From: Caulobacter ginsengisoli
GTDB taxonomy: Bacteria; Pseudomonadota; Alphaproteobacteria; Caulobacterales; Caulobacteraceae
Assembly (NCBI RefSeq): GCF_030814835.1
Contig: NZ_JAUSVS010000013.1
Location: forward strand, 1 to 64,000
DNA: 64,000 nt
Reading direction: 5' to 3'
Positions 31,733 to 39,966 of the stretch are shown one piece after another (position 1 is the stretch's first letter; each line of letters starts with the position of its first letter). A program made the translations under genes and the position numbers. The notes beneath the pieces were generated by a model, which did not search any database, had not been told where the DNA came from, and worked only from the letters and a program-made list of their open reading frames with translations.

Positions 31733-32920
31733 ATGAGCGACCCCAAGAGCGACGTCGTCATCGTTTCCGCCGCCCGCACCCCCGTCGGGTCGTTCAACGG
31801 CGCCCTCTCCAGCCTTCCGGCCCACGAACTGGGCAAGATCGCCATCATGGCCGCCGTCGAGCGGGCCGGGATCAAGGCGGGCGACGTCGACGAGGTGATC
31901 ATGGGCCAGGTGCTGCAGGCCGGCATGGGGCAGGGTCCGGCCCGCCAGGCCGCCGTCAACGCCGGCATTCCGGTGGAGAGCCCGGCCTGGAGCCTCAACC
32001 AGCTGTGCGGCTCGGGCCTGCGCGCCGTGGCCCTGGCGGCCCAGCAGATCAGCGAGGGCGATTCCAGCATCGTCGTGGCCGGCGGCCAGGAAAGCATGAG
32101 CCAGTCGCCCCACGCCGCCCACCTGCGCAACGGCACGAAAATGGGCGATCTGGGCCTGGTCGACACCATGACCAAGGACGGGCTGATCGACGCCTTCCAC
32201 GGCTATCACATGGGCCAGACCGCCGAGAACATCGCCGCCCGCTGGCAGATCACCCGGGCCGACCAGGACCAGTTCGCCGTCACCAGCCAGAACCGCGCCG
32301 AGGCCGCCCAGAAGGCCGGCAAGTTCGACGCCGAGATCGCGCCGGTGACCATCAAGGGCCGCAAGGGCGACACCATCGTCGACAAGGACGAATACATCCG
32401 CCATGGCGCCACGCTCGACAGCGTCTCGGGCCTGCGCCCGGCCTTCAACAAGGAAGGCTCGGTCACCGCCGCCAACGCCTCGGGCCTCAATGACGGGGCC
32501 GCCGCCCTGGTGCTGATGAGCGCCGACGAGGCCAGGAAGCGCGGCCTGACCCCCCTGGCCCGCATCGCCTCCTGGGCCCAGGCGGGCGTGGAGCCGGAAA
32601 TCATGGGCACCGGCCCGATCCCGGCCATGAAGAAGGCCCTGGAAAAGGCCGGCTGGAAGGTCAGCGACCTGGACCTGGTCGAGAGCAACGAGGCCTTCGC
32701 CGCCCAGTCGCTGTCGGTGGTCCGCGAGCTGGGCCTCGACCCGGCCAAGACCAACGTCAACGGCGGCGCCATCGCCATCGGCCATCCGATCGGCGCGTCG
32801 GGCGCGCGCATCCTGACCACCCTGCTGCACGAGATGAAGCGGTCGGGGGCCAAGAAGGGCGCCGCAACCCTTTGTGTTGGCGGCGGGATGGGCGTGGCCA
32901 TGTGCGTCGAGGCGCTCTAG
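31733..32920 (+). CDS. phaA: Acetyl-CoA C-acetyltransferase (beta-ketothiolase)
   Basis: A 395-residue thiolase condensing two acetyl-CoA to acetoacetyl-CoA for PHB synthesis. SLNQLCGSGLRAVALAAQQI carries the nucleophilic Cys, NVNGGAIAIGHPIGASGARI the catalytic His, and TLCVGGGMGVAMCVEAL the second Cys. ATG 31733 (MSDPKSDVVIVSAART) is chosen over ORF-extending upstream codons by homology to thiolase N-termini. phaB follows after 39 bases with a GAGGAAATG-type site. Confidence 0.96.
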   Translation: MSDPKSDVVIVSAARTPVGSFNGALSSLPAHELGKIAIMAAVERAGIKAGDVDEVIMGQVLQAGMGQGPARQAAVNAGIPVESPAWSLNQLCGSGLRAVALAAQQISEGDSSIVVAGGQESMSQSPHAAHLRNGTKMGDLGLVDTMTKDGLIDAFHGYHMGQTAENIAARWQITRADQDQFAVTSQNRAEAAQKAGKFDAEIAPVTIKGRKGDTIVDKDEYIRHGATLDSVSGLRPAFNKEGSVTAANASGLNDGAAALVLMSADEARKRGLTPLARIASWAQAGVEPEIMGTGPIPAMKKALEKAGWKVSDLDLVESNEAFAAQSLSVVRELGLDPAKTNVNGGAIAIGHPIGASGARILTTLLHEMKRSGAKKGAATLCVGGGMGVAMCVEAL

Positions 32921-32959
32921 GGTCGACCCAACAGAACACCTCAAAAAGGGCTCGAGGAA

Positions 32960-33685
32960 ATGACCAGGGTTGCATTCGTCACCGGCGGCACGCGCGGGAT
33001 CGGCAAGGCCATCTGCGAGCGGCTCAAGGCCGACGGCATGAAGGTGGCGGCCGGCTACAGCGGCAATGACGAGGCCGCCAAGGCCACGGCCGATGAGCTC
33101 GGCATCATGGTGGTCAAGGGCAATGTCGGCGTCTGGGACGACTGCGTCCGCGCCGCCAAGGAGGTCGAGGCGGAACTCGGCCCCATCGACGTCCTGATCA
33201 ACAACGCCGGCATCACCCGCGACGGCTTCTTCCATAAGATGACCCAGGAGCAGTGGGGCGAGGTCATTCGCGTCAACATGGACAGCGTCTTCAACATGAC
33301 CCGCCAGGTCATCGAGGGCATGCGCGACAAGGGCTGGGGCCGGATCGTCAACATCTCCTCGATCAACGGCCAGAAGGGCCAGGTCGGCCAGACCAACTAT
33401 TCCGCCGCCAAGGCCGGTATGATCGGCTTCACCAAGGCCCTGGCGCTGGAGAACGCCAAGAAGGGCGTGACGGTCAACTGCATCTGCCCCGGCTACATCG
33501 ACACCGACATGGTCTCGGCGGTGCCCGAGAACGTGCTGGCCGGCATCATTGCCGGCATTCCGGTGGGCCGCCTGGGCAAGGGCGAGGAGATCGCCGACAT
33601 GGTCTCCTTCCTGTCGGGCGAGCGGGCCGGCTTCGTCACCGGCTCGACCCTGACGCTCAACGGCGGGCAGTATATGGCGGCCTGA
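32960..33685 (+). CDS. phaB: Acetoacetyl-CoA reductase
   Basis: A 241-residue SDR enzyme making (R)-3-hydroxybutyryl-CoA with NADPH. TGGTRGIGKAI is the nucleotide-binding glycine motif, NNAGITRDGFF the NNAG motif with the PhaB-specific TRD, and INISSINGQKGQVGQTNYSAAKAG carries catalytic Ser, Tyr and Lys plus the acetoacetyl-CoA-binding Gln residues. The C-terminus has GLNGGQYMAA-like TLNGGQYMAA, as in PhaB. A GAGGAA site precedes the ATG. The polymerase gene phaC is not in this window. Confidence 0.96.
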   Translation: MTRVAFVTGGTRGIGKAICERLKADGMKVAAGYSGNDEAAKATADELGIMVVKGNVGVWDDCVRAAKEVEAELGPIDVLINNAGITRDGFFHKMTQEQWGEVIRVNMDSVFNMTRQVIEGMRDKGWGRIVNISSINGQKGQVGQTNYSAAKAGMIGFTKALALENAKKGVTVNCICPGYIDTDMVSAVPENVLAGIIAGIPVGRLGKGEEIADMVSFLSGERAGFVTGSTLTLNGGQYMAA

Positions 33686-33733
33686 GGGCGCGCTGAACGG
33701 GGCTTCCAGGACGGTGTTGCTTCAAGGCCGCAC

Positions 33734-33761
33734 TCGCGGGCTGGCTTTTGGCCGCCCGCGA
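33734..33761 (+). other. Hairpin between phaB and the following exported-protein gene
   Basis: An 8-bp GC-rich inverted repeat (TCGCGGGC at 33734-33741, GCCCGCGA at 33754-33761) with a 12-base loop. There is no T run, so it is not a standard intrinsic terminator; it may stabilise the 3' end of the phaAB transcript. Confidence 0.35.
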
Positions 33762-33818
33762 ACCGTCCAAGAATCGCCCTACTCCACCCGCATGCCCGTT
33801 CGAATGGCAGGTACGCAC

Positions 33819-34598
33819 ATGCGGCTCCCGGCCGTCGCCCTGCTTATTCTGGCGGCGATGACGGGCAGCCCGGCAATCGCGCAAACGAAGACGTCTCCGC
33901 GCCAGAAGGCCGCCGAGGCGATCTCGCCCCTGCGCGACTTCCTGTTTCCCGACAAGCCCGACACCACCCGCCGGGCCTCCGCCCCGCCCATCGCCCGCTA
34001 CGTCTCCGAAAGCGGCATCGGCTTCACCTTCGACCGCGCCGCGCCCCGGCCGCTGCTGCGCTTCGAGGACAGTTCGGAAATCTGGGTGCTGCGGGCCGAG
34101 GCCGGGCCGCGGGGCGACACCCTCTACAAGAACGACACCGGCCGGGTGGTGCTGCGCGACACCAAGGTCGGCGGGCTGATCCTGTTCACCCCCCAGCACC
34201 GCGAGGGCGAGGCCGCCGCCATGACCGGCGCGGCCGGCGCCATCAAGCTGCCCCTGCTGGGCCCCAAGCAGCTGTTCCAGCGCCTGGCCGTGGCCAGCTC
34301 CAAGGTCAGCACCGCCCTGCACCGCCAGATCGCCTTCGAGGCCGACGTCGAGACCCCGCTGGGCACCGCCATGGTCGGCGACGCGGTGATGGTGGTGGCC
34401 ACCAGCCTGATCCGCATGGCCGAGCGCCCGGGCGGCCCCCAGGCCCTGGCCCGGATCACCAAGGTCTACATCACCGAGGGCCCCAAGCCGGTCAGCGAGA
34501 TCCGCAACGGCGTGCTGGTGATCATCGTGGCGCCGGGGATGGGGCTGGCGAGCCGGCCGTCTTCGGAGCGGGTGGCTTACGTGGCGAGCAGCCGCTAG
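33819..34598 (+). CDS. Exported protein of unknown function (DUF4908-like)
   Basis: A 259-residue protein with a signal peptide (MRLPAVALLILAAMTGSPAIAQ). The mature part holds FLFPDKPDTTRRASAPPIARYVSESGIGFTFDRA and then a beta-rich domain (LLRFEDSSEIWVLRAEAGPRGDTLYKND and later DVETPLGTAMVGDAVMVVATSL). DUF4908 proteins of this pattern are known mainly from Caulobacterales, with no assigned role. The ATG at 33819 opens directly on the signal peptide; one at 33792 would add nine residues. Ends in a four-base overlap with the convergent cupin gene. Confidence 0.72.
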   Translation: MRLPAVALLILAAMTGSPAIAQTKTSPRQKAAEAISPLRDFLFPDKPDTTRRASAPPIARYVSESGIGFTFDRAAPRPLLRFEDSSEIWVLRAEAGPRGDTLYKNDTGRVVLRDTKVGGLILFTPQHREGEAAAMTGAAGAIKLPLLGPKQLFQRLAVASSKVSTALHRQIAFEADVETPLGTAMVGDAVMVVATSLIRMAERPGGPQALARITKVYITEGPKPVSEIRNGVLVIIVAPGMGLASRPSSERVAYVASSR

Positions 34599-35017
34599 CC
34601 CGGCGACCAGCCCGGTTCCGCCATCTCGAAGCTGTCGAAACTGAAGGCCGGCGCCACGACGCAGGAGACCAGCGTCCAGTCGCCGCCGCTGACCGCGCTC
34701 TGCCACCAGCCGGTGGGGACCACCACCTGCGGTCGCTCGCCCGCGGTCAGGTCGGGGCCCAGGCGGTGTGTCTGCGGCGCATCGTGGTCGGTCGCCGCCA
34801 GGCTCAGGCGCAGCGGGGCGCCCGAGTGGTAGAGCCAGACCTCGGCCGCATCGATGCGGTGCCAGGCGCTGACCTGGCCGGCCTCCAGCAGGTAGTAGAT
34901 GGCGCTGACCGCCGGGCGCTCGTCCGCCGTGGCGGGATCCCGCCAGGTTTCGCCGTACCAGCCGCCTTCCGGATGGGGGATCAGGCCCAGCGCGGCGATG
35001 ACCTCCGCCGCCGTCAT
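34595..35017 (-). CDS. Cupin-fold DUF985 protein
   Basis: A 140-residue cupin of the DUF985 family. IPHPEGGWYGETWR, SAIYYLLEAGQVSAWHRIDAAEVW and VVPTGWWQSAVSGGDWTLVSCVVAPAFSF are its characteristic blocks, the middle one carrying likely metal ligands. Biochemical activity is unknown for most members. Its ATG at 35017 overlaps the gloB stop (ATGA), so it is probably co-translated with glyoxalase II, hinting at a role in carbonyl or thiol metabolism. Confidence 0.87.
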   Translation of the reverse strand: MTAAEVIAALGLIPHPEGGWYGETWRDPATADERPAVSAIYYLLEAGQVSAWHRIDAAEVWLYHSGAPLRLSLAATDHDAPQTHRLGPDLTAGERPQVVVPTGWWQSAVSGGDWTLVSCVVAPAFSFDSFEMAEPGWSPG

Positions 35018-35775
35018 CCGCGGAAGCTGTCCTTGGCCGCCCGCACCGCGCCGAAGGCTTCGTAGTCCGGCTTGCCGGCCGCCCCGACGTTCGCGGCCAG
35101 GACCGGCGCGCGGAGGAAGGGGTTGGTGGCCTTTTCCAGGCCGATGCTGGTGGGGACGGTCGGCTGGTTCTTTTCGCGGGCGGCGAAGACCGCCTCGGCC
35201 CGAGCCTTCAGCGCCGCCGAGTCATCGACCGACAGGGCGAATCTGGCGTTGGACGCGGTGTATTCGTGGGCGCAGTAGACGGTGGTGGCGTCGGGGAGAG
35301 ACGCCAGCTTCTGCAGGCTGGTCCACATCTGTTGCGCGGTGCCTTCGAAGAGGCGACCGCAGCCGAGCGCGAACAGGGTGTCGCCGACGAAGGCGATGTC
35401 GTCGGCGGCGTCGTAATAGGTGATGTGGCCCAGTGTGTGGCCCCCGGTATCGATGACCTTGAAGGTCGTTTCGCCCAGTTCGACCGTGTCGCCGTCGGCG
35501 ACGACGCGGTCCGGCGGGCCGATGCGCTCGACCTCCTGGGGCCCGATCACCGTGCAGCCGGTCGCCGCCTTGACGGCCGCGTTGCCGCCGGCGTGGTCGG
35601 GGTGCCAGTGGGTGTTGAGGATCAGGGTCAGGCCCCAGCCCAGCTTTTCCAGTTCGCGAAGGATGGCCGCCGCGTCCGGGGTGTCGATACAGGCGGTCTG
35701 GCCCGAGGCTTCGTCGCGGACGAGGAAACCGTAGTTGTCGGAGAGGCACGGGAACTGGTGGACGGTGAGGGGCAT
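35014..35775 (-). CDS. gloB: Hydroxyacylglutathione hydrolase (glyoxalase II)
   Basis: A 253-residue metallo-beta-lactamase-fold enzyme releasing D-lactate and glutathione from S-lactoylglutathione. NTHWHPDHAGGN is the binuclear metal motif, followed by DTGGHTLGHITYY, FVGDTLFALGCGRLFEG and YCAHEYTASNARFALSV, with the glutathione-binding residues. The C-terminal NPFLRAPV is the conserved GloB tail. ATG at 35775 faces the divergent methyltransferase gene across 76 bases. The downstream DUF985 gene overlaps it by four bases. Confidence 0.95.
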   Translation of the reverse strand: MPLTVHQFPCLSDNYGFLVRDEASGQTACIDTPDAAAILRELEKLGWGLTLILNTHWHPDHAGGNAAVKAATGCTVIGPQEVERIGPPDRVVADGDTVELGETTFKVIDTGGHTLGHITYYDAADDIAFVGDTLFALGCGRLFEGTAQQMWTSLQKLASLPDATTVYCAHEYTASNARFALSVDDSAALKARAEAVFAAREKNQPTVPTSIGLEKATNPFLRAPVLAANVGAAGKPDYEAFGAVRAAKDSFRG

Positions 35776-35851
35776 GGGATTTCCTGGCGAATGCAGTGAC
35801 GGGCGGCCCTCCCGCACCTTACATTGATGACTGCCGCTTACGGGAGCCCTG

Positions 35852-36679
35852 ATGCGCCGGGACGTTCTGGAACTTCGCGCCTTCTACGCCTCGCCGCTCG
35901 GCCGGGCGGCGCGCGAGATGCTGGGCCGCAAGGTCTCGGAGGCCTGGGGCGATGTGCGCGGCCTGGACGTGCTGGGCCTGGGCTATCCCACCCCCTGGCT
36001 GGAGCCACTTCGGGAACGCGCCCGCCGGACCGTGGCCGTGATGCCGGCCGGGCAGGGGGTCGAGGTCTGGCCGGGCGGCGAGGACCGCAACCTGGCCTGC
36101 CTGGCCGACGAGCTTGCCCTGCCCCTGCCCAACGCCCTGTTCGACCGGGTGCTGTGCGTCCACGCCCTGGAGGAGAGCGACGATCCGGCCGAGCTGCTGC
36201 GCGAGGTCTGCCGGGTGCTGGCGCCGTCGGGCCGGGTGATCGTCGCCGTCGCCGCCCGCAACGGCCTGTGGTCGAACGCCGAGCACACCCCCTTCGGCCA
36301 CGGCCGGCCCTTCACCCGCCGCCAGCTGGAATCGCTGCTGCGCGAAGCCGAGTTGGAACCCTCCGGCTGGACCCGCGCCCTCTATGCGCCGCCCTTCGCC
36401 TGGTGCGCGGGCTGGGCGGAGGGGTTCGAGCAGGTCGGGGCCTGGCTGTGGCCCAACTTCGCCGGGCTGATCCTGATGGAGGCGGTCAAGCAGACCTTCG
36501 CCGTCAAGCCGCGCGGCCAGCGGGCAAGGGCGCGGGTCTTCGCGCCCGGAAGTTTGGCGCCCGCGCCGGTCGGGGCCGGAATGACGGCGGAAGGCTTTGA
36601 CAACCGTGAGGCGGCGCCTAGCTTTGAGACGGTCCCACGTGCCACATGGCCTCACCAACCTTGGGGATTCGACCGATGA
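35852..36679 (+). CDS. Class I SAM-dependent methyltransferase
   Basis: A 275-residue protein. MRRDVLELRAFYASPLGRAAREMLGRKV is the typical start of a Caulobacterales methyltransferase group often found next to gloB. The SAM domain shows LDVLGLGYPTPWLEPL (a divergent glycine loop) and ALPLPNALFDRVLCVHALEESDDPAELLREVCRVLAPSGRVIVAV, the standard motif II-III block. Substrate unknown. The last codons overlap the P-II start (ATGA) and its 3' end holds a likely P-II promoter, so the two are partly separable. Confidence 0.85.
   Translation: MRRDVLELRAFYASPLGRAAREMLGRKVSEAWGDVRGLDVLGLGYPTPWLEPLRERARRTVAVMPAGQGVEVWPGGEDRNLACLADELALPLPNALFDRVLCVHALEESDDPAELLREVCRVLAPSGRVIVAVAARNGLWSNAEHTPFGHGRPFTRRQLESLLREAELEPSGWTRALYAPPFAWCAGWAEGFEQVGAWLWPNFAGLILMEAVKQTFAVKPRGQRARARVFAPGSLAPAPVGAGMTAEGFDNREAAPSFETVPRATWPHQPWGFDR
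36597..36624 (+). promoter_or_regulatory. Candidate promoter for the P-II gene inside the methyltransferase end
   Basis: TTGACA at 36597-36602 followed, after 16 bases, by TAGCTT at 36619-36624 resembles a sigma-70-type promoter. The predicted start lies about 45 bases before the P-II ATG. This would allow P-II expression independent of the methyltransferase. Confidence 0.4.
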
Positions 36680-37020
36680 AGATGATCGTCGCCATCATCA
36701 AGCCCAGCCGTCTGGACGCCGTGCTCGAGGCGGTGACCGAGGCCGGGGCCTCGGGCCTGACGGTCACCGAGGTGCGCGGCTACGGCCGCCAGAAGGGCAA
36801 GACCGAGGTCTATCGCGGGGCCGAATACGAGGTGAAGCTGCTGCCCAAGGTCAAGCTGGAGATCGGCGTTCCCGACGACGTCGCCCCGGCGGTGATCGAG
36901 GCCATCACCCGCACCGCCAACACCGGCAAGATCGGCGACGGCAAGGTCTTCGTGCTCGACCTGGAACAGGCCCTGCGCATCCGCACCGGCGAGCGCGACG
37001 CGGCCGCCATCGCAGGCTAA
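36676..37020 (+). CDS. P-II family nitrogen signal transduction protein (GlnK/GlnB type)
   Basis: A 114-residue trimeric regulator sensing 2-oxoglutarate and ATP/ADP. MKMIVAIIKPSRLDAVLEAV and the T-loop GYGRQKGKTEVYRGAEYEV are seen; Tyr51 (RGAEY) is the uridylylation site, and VFVLDLEQALRIRTGE is the C-terminal nucleotide-binding strand. It normally controls glutamine synthetase adenylylation or AmtB. Here glnA and amtB are not adjacent; it is coupled to a methyltransferase instead. The ATG overlaps that gene's TGA. Confidence 0.95.
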   Translation: MKMIVAIIKPSRLDAVLEAVTEAGASGLTVTEVRGYGRQKGKTEVYRGAEYEVKLLPKVKLEIGVPDDVAPAVIEAITRTANTGKIGDGKVFVLDLEQALRIRTGERDAAAIAG

Positions 37021-37037
37021 AGTCCCAGGACTTTTTT
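37019..37037 (+). terminator. Intrinsic terminator after the P-II gene
   Basis: A six-bp hairpin (AAAGTC, loop CCAG, GACTTT) running into a T tract up to 37037; its first two bases are the last two of the stop codon. The stem is short and A+T-rich at its base, so efficiency is uncertain. Confidence 0.55.
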
Positions 37038-37068
37038 GACCCGGGACCTTTTTCGAGATCGGGCGTTC

Positions 37069-38649
37069 ATGCCGTTCGTGGCTGACGATCGACCTATCCT
37101 GCGCGAAGGCGACAACTGCTGGCGGCTGGCCATGGCCGACCGCGTGGCGATGCTGATCGACTGCGCCGACTATTTCGCCGCCGCCAAGGCCGCGATTCTG
37201 CAGGCGAAGCATTCCATCTGGCTGCTGGCCTGGGTGTTCGATCCGCTGACCCGCCTGACCCCCGACCAGCCGGTGCGCAGTTCCGATCCCGAGCACGCCG
37301 ACCGGCTGGGCCTGTTGCTGCTGCGGCTGGCGACCCTCAACCCGGCCCTGGACGTGCGGGTGCTGACCTGGGACATGCCCCTGCCCATCGCCGCCTCGCA
37401 GCTGCGGGCCCCGCAGCGGGGCGTCAGCTATTTCGCCGGCTCGCGGGTCAAGTTCCGGCTGGACAACACCCTGCCGGGCAGCGCCTGCCACCATCAGAAG
37501 ATCCTGGTCATCGACGGCCGGGTGGCTTTCCTGAGCGGCGGCGACCTGGGAGTCGACCGCTGGGACACCGTCGACCACACCGACCGCGACCCGCGCCGCC
37601 GCCGGCCGGACGGTCGCAGCTATCCGCCCCGCCATGAGGTCTCGATGGTGGTCGACGGCCCGGCCGCCCAGATGCTGGCTGAGCAGTTCGCCCTGCGCTG
37701 GAAGCGGGCCACCGGCGAGACGCCGCCGGACCCCCCGGACATGACCGAGGACGACCACATCCCCTGGCCGCCCGACCTGGCCCCGGACCTGCGCCAGCAC
37801 CCCGTCGCCCTGGCCCGCACCGACCCGCGCTGGAAAGACAATCCGGGCGTCCGCGAATGCCTGGAACTGCACCTGGCGGCCATCGCCAAGGCGCGCAACC
37901 TGATCTACCTGGAAAACCAGTACCTGACCTCGCCGGTCATCGTGGCGGCGCTCAAGCGGCGGCTGGGTGAGCTGGACGGACCCGAGGTGGTCACCGTGCA
38001 TCCGATGCACAGCCCCAGCTATTTCGACCAGATGACCATGGACAGCGCCCGCACCTGGGCGATCGGCCAGCTGAAGAAGGCCGACCGCTATGGCCGCTTC
38101 TCGGCCTTCACCCCGCGCACGCCGCAGGACCAGCTGGTCATCATCCATTCCAAGGTGGCGATCATCGACGACGACTTCCTGAGGATCGGCTCGGCCAACC
38201 TCAACAACCGCTCGCTGGGCCTGGACAGCGAATGCGACCTGGCGCTGGAGGCGATCCAGGGGCCCAAGGGCATGGAGACCCGGGCGGTGATCCGCGCCTT
38301 CCGCGACCGGCTGGTCGGCCACTACATGCACCGCCATCCGGGCGAGGTCTCCGACGCCGAGGATGCGCTGGGCGGGCTGGCGACGGCGATCAATGGGCTG
38401 GACGACGGGCCGTGCCGCTGTCTGCCGCCGTTCGAGGTCAAGCCGCTGACCAAAATCCAGAAGTTCATCGTCCGCTGGCGGCTGGGCGATCCTCTGGCCA
38501 CGGACGACGCCTGGCGGCCCTGGATCCGCAACCGCCGGGTCGAGAAGGCCCTGGCCGAGGTCGCCGCTAGGCCAGATCCAGTTCGACCACCAAAGGCAGG
38601 TGGTCCGAGGCGGCCCGCGCCTTCGCGTCGAAGGGCGACTCGACGCTGA
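37069..38649 (+). CDS. Phospholipase D/transphosphatidylase-like protein
   Basis: A 526-residue protein with two HKD motifs: CHHQKILVIDGRVAFLSGGD (about one third in) and IHSKVAIIDDDFLRIGSANLNNRS. It is similar to bacterial PLD or cardiolipin-synthase-like enzymes without an N-terminal membrane anchor. Two histidines and lysines per motif suggest a working catalytic pair. ATG 37069 (MPFVADDRPIL). The last 28 codons, an Arg/Pro-rich tail, overlap the convergent endonuclease gene by 83 bases, suggesting loss of an earlier stop codon. The lipid substrate is unknown. Confidence 0.86.
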   Translation: MPFVADDRPILREGDNCWRLAMADRVAMLIDCADYFAAAKAAILQAKHSIWLLAWVFDPLTRLTPDQPVRSSDPEHADRLGLLLLRLATLNPALDVRVLTWDMPLPIAASQLRAPQRGVSYFAGSRVKFRLDNTLPGSACHHQKILVIDGRVAFLSGGDLGVDRWDTVDHTDRDPRRRRPDGRSYPPRHEVSMVVDGPAAQMLAEQFALRWKRATGETPPDPPDMTEDDHIPWPPDLAPDLRQHPVALARTDPRWKDNPGVRECLELHLAAIAKARNLIYLENQYLTSPVIVAALKRRLGELDGPEVVTVHPMHSPSYFDQMTMDSARTWAIGQLKKADRYGRFSAFTPRTPQDQLVIIHSKVAIIDDDFLRIGSANLNNRSLGLDSECDLALEAIQGPKGMETRAVIRAFRDRLVGHYMHRHPGEVSDAEDALGGLATAINGLDDGPCRCLPPFEVKPLTKIQKFIVRWRLGDPLATDDAWRPWIRNRRVEKALAEVAARPDPVRPPKAGGPRRPAPSRRRATRR

Positions 38650-39316
38650 CCACCCTGATCTCGCCGGCCAGGAAGACGTGGTCGATGCGCAGCAGCGGAA
38701 AGCCCGAGGGGAAGGTGGCGGTCGGGGGCCGGCCCCCACCCGCCAGACCGAAGTCGGCCTGGGCGTCGCGCAGCACGCTGCACAGCAGCCGGTAGGTGGC
38801 CGAGAACGGCGTGGCGTTGAAATCGCCCAGCAGCACGGCCGGCGGGGTGAAGTCCTCGCTGGCCAGCCATTTCTCGCCGATCAGGGCGGCGGCCTGGATC
38901 TGCTGCTCGCGCGGCACCAGGCCCAGATGGGTGTTGATCACCTGCAGCTGACGGCCTTCGCCCAGGTCCAGTTCCACCCACAGCGCCCCGCGCGGTTCCA
39001 GCCCCTTGAGCCGGTGATAGCCGGGCAGGGCGCCGGCCTTGACCAGCCGCTCGGGGATGGCGGTGAGGATGGCGTCGCCATAGCGTTCGTTCTCGACGCT
39101 GAGGGCGGCGTTGAAGTGCCAGCGCATGTTCAGCAGCTCGGCCAGCCGGTGGGCCTGGTCGACCCCGCCGGTGCGGCGGCGGCCGACGTCCAGCTCCTGC
39201 AGGGCCACGACGTCGGGCTTCATGTCGGCGATGACCTCGGCCACCCGTTCGACATCCAGCCTTCGGTCCACGCCCACGCAGCGGTGGACGTTGTAGGTCA
39301 TCAGGCGGAGCTTCAT
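38567..39316 (-). CDS. Endonuclease/exonuclease/phosphatase family protein
   Basis: A 249-residue protein of the EEP fold. MKLRLMTYNVHRCVGVDRRLDVERV, VVALQELD (catalytic Glu), VINTHLGLVPREQQ, LLGDFNATPFSATYR (catalytic Asp and Asn) and the C-terminal ASDHLPLVVELDLA (catalytic His) form the complete active site. It could be a phosphodiesterase acting on lipids or nucleic acids; several such proteins neighbour PLD genes. Its start overlaps metW by four bases. Its end overlaps the PLD tail by 83 bases. Confidence 0.9.
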   Translation of the reverse strand: MKLRLMTYNVHRCVGVDRRLDVERVAEVIADMKPDVVALQELDVGRRRTGGVDQAHRLAELLNMRWHFNAALSVENERYGDAILTAIPERLVKAGALPGYHRLKGLEPRGALWVELDLGEGRQLQVINTHLGLVPREQQIQAAALIGEKWLASEDFTPPAVLLGDFNATPFSATYRLLCSVLRDAQADFGLAGGGRPPTATFPSGFPLLRIDHVFLAGEIRVVSVESPFDAKARAASDHLPLVVELDLA

Positions 39317-39966
39317 CGACTGAAGAGATCGCGCGGGCCGTCCGTGGGTTCCACGAAATCAGGGCCGGGCCGCCGCGAGAGCAGAAACAGCGCCTGCTCG
39401 GCCCGCCAGTTCTCGATGGCCTTGCGCGGGTCGATCTGCCGGGCCGGGCGGTCGGCCGACAGGGCCGCGCAGGCCTCGATCCGCAGGCCCAGCTCGTCGC
39501 AGAGGGCGGTGAAGTCGGCCAGGCTGCAGAGGTGGATGTTGGCCGTCGCCCACCAGGGGTCGGGCAGGGCCCGGGTCTCCGGCATCCGGCCGCGCGACAG
39601 CAGCGACCAGCGCACCCGCCAGTGGCCGAAATTGGGGAAGGAGACGATGGCCCGCTCGGCCAGCCGCAGCATGGCCTCCAGCACCGCCTTCGGCCGGTGG
39701 GTGGCCTGCAGGGTCTGGCTCAGCACCGCATAGTCGAAGGCCTTGGCCGGGAACTGTTCCAGGTCGCGGTCGGCGTCGCCCTGGGCCACCGCCAGGCCGC
39801 GCGCCAGGCAGGCGGAGACGCCCTGGGCGCTGATCTCGATGCCGCGCCCGTCGGCCTGTTTCTCGCGGGCCAGAAGTTCGAGGAGCTCGCCCTCGCCGCA
39901 ACCGATGTCGAGCACGCGGGCGCTGGGGCGGACCAGCCGCAGGATCTCGCGGAAGTCCTCTCTCAT
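39313..39966 (-). CDS. metW: MetW methionine biosynthesis protein
   Basis: A 217-residue SAM-dependent-methyltransferase-like protein. RVLDIGCGEGELLELLA is the SAM motif, followed by LEQFPAKAFDYAVLSQTLQATHRP and IVSFPNFGHWRVRWSLLSRGRMPET, the MetW signature. MetW works with MetX in homoserine acetylation for methionine synthesis. Its ATG at 39966 overlaps the metX stop (ATGA), the usual metX-metW arrangement. The C-terminus is slightly extended compared with the family core. Confidence 0.93.
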   Translation of the reverse strand: MREDFREILRLVRPSARVLDIGCGEGELLELLAREKQADGRGIEISAQGVSACLARGLAVAQGDADRDLEQFPAKAFDYAVLSQTLQATHRPKAVLEAMLRLAERAIVSFPNFGHWRVRWSLLSRGRMPETRALPDPWWATANIHLCSLADFTALCDELGLRIEACAALSADRPARQIDPRKAIENWRAEQALFLLSRRPGPDFVEPTDGPRDLFSR

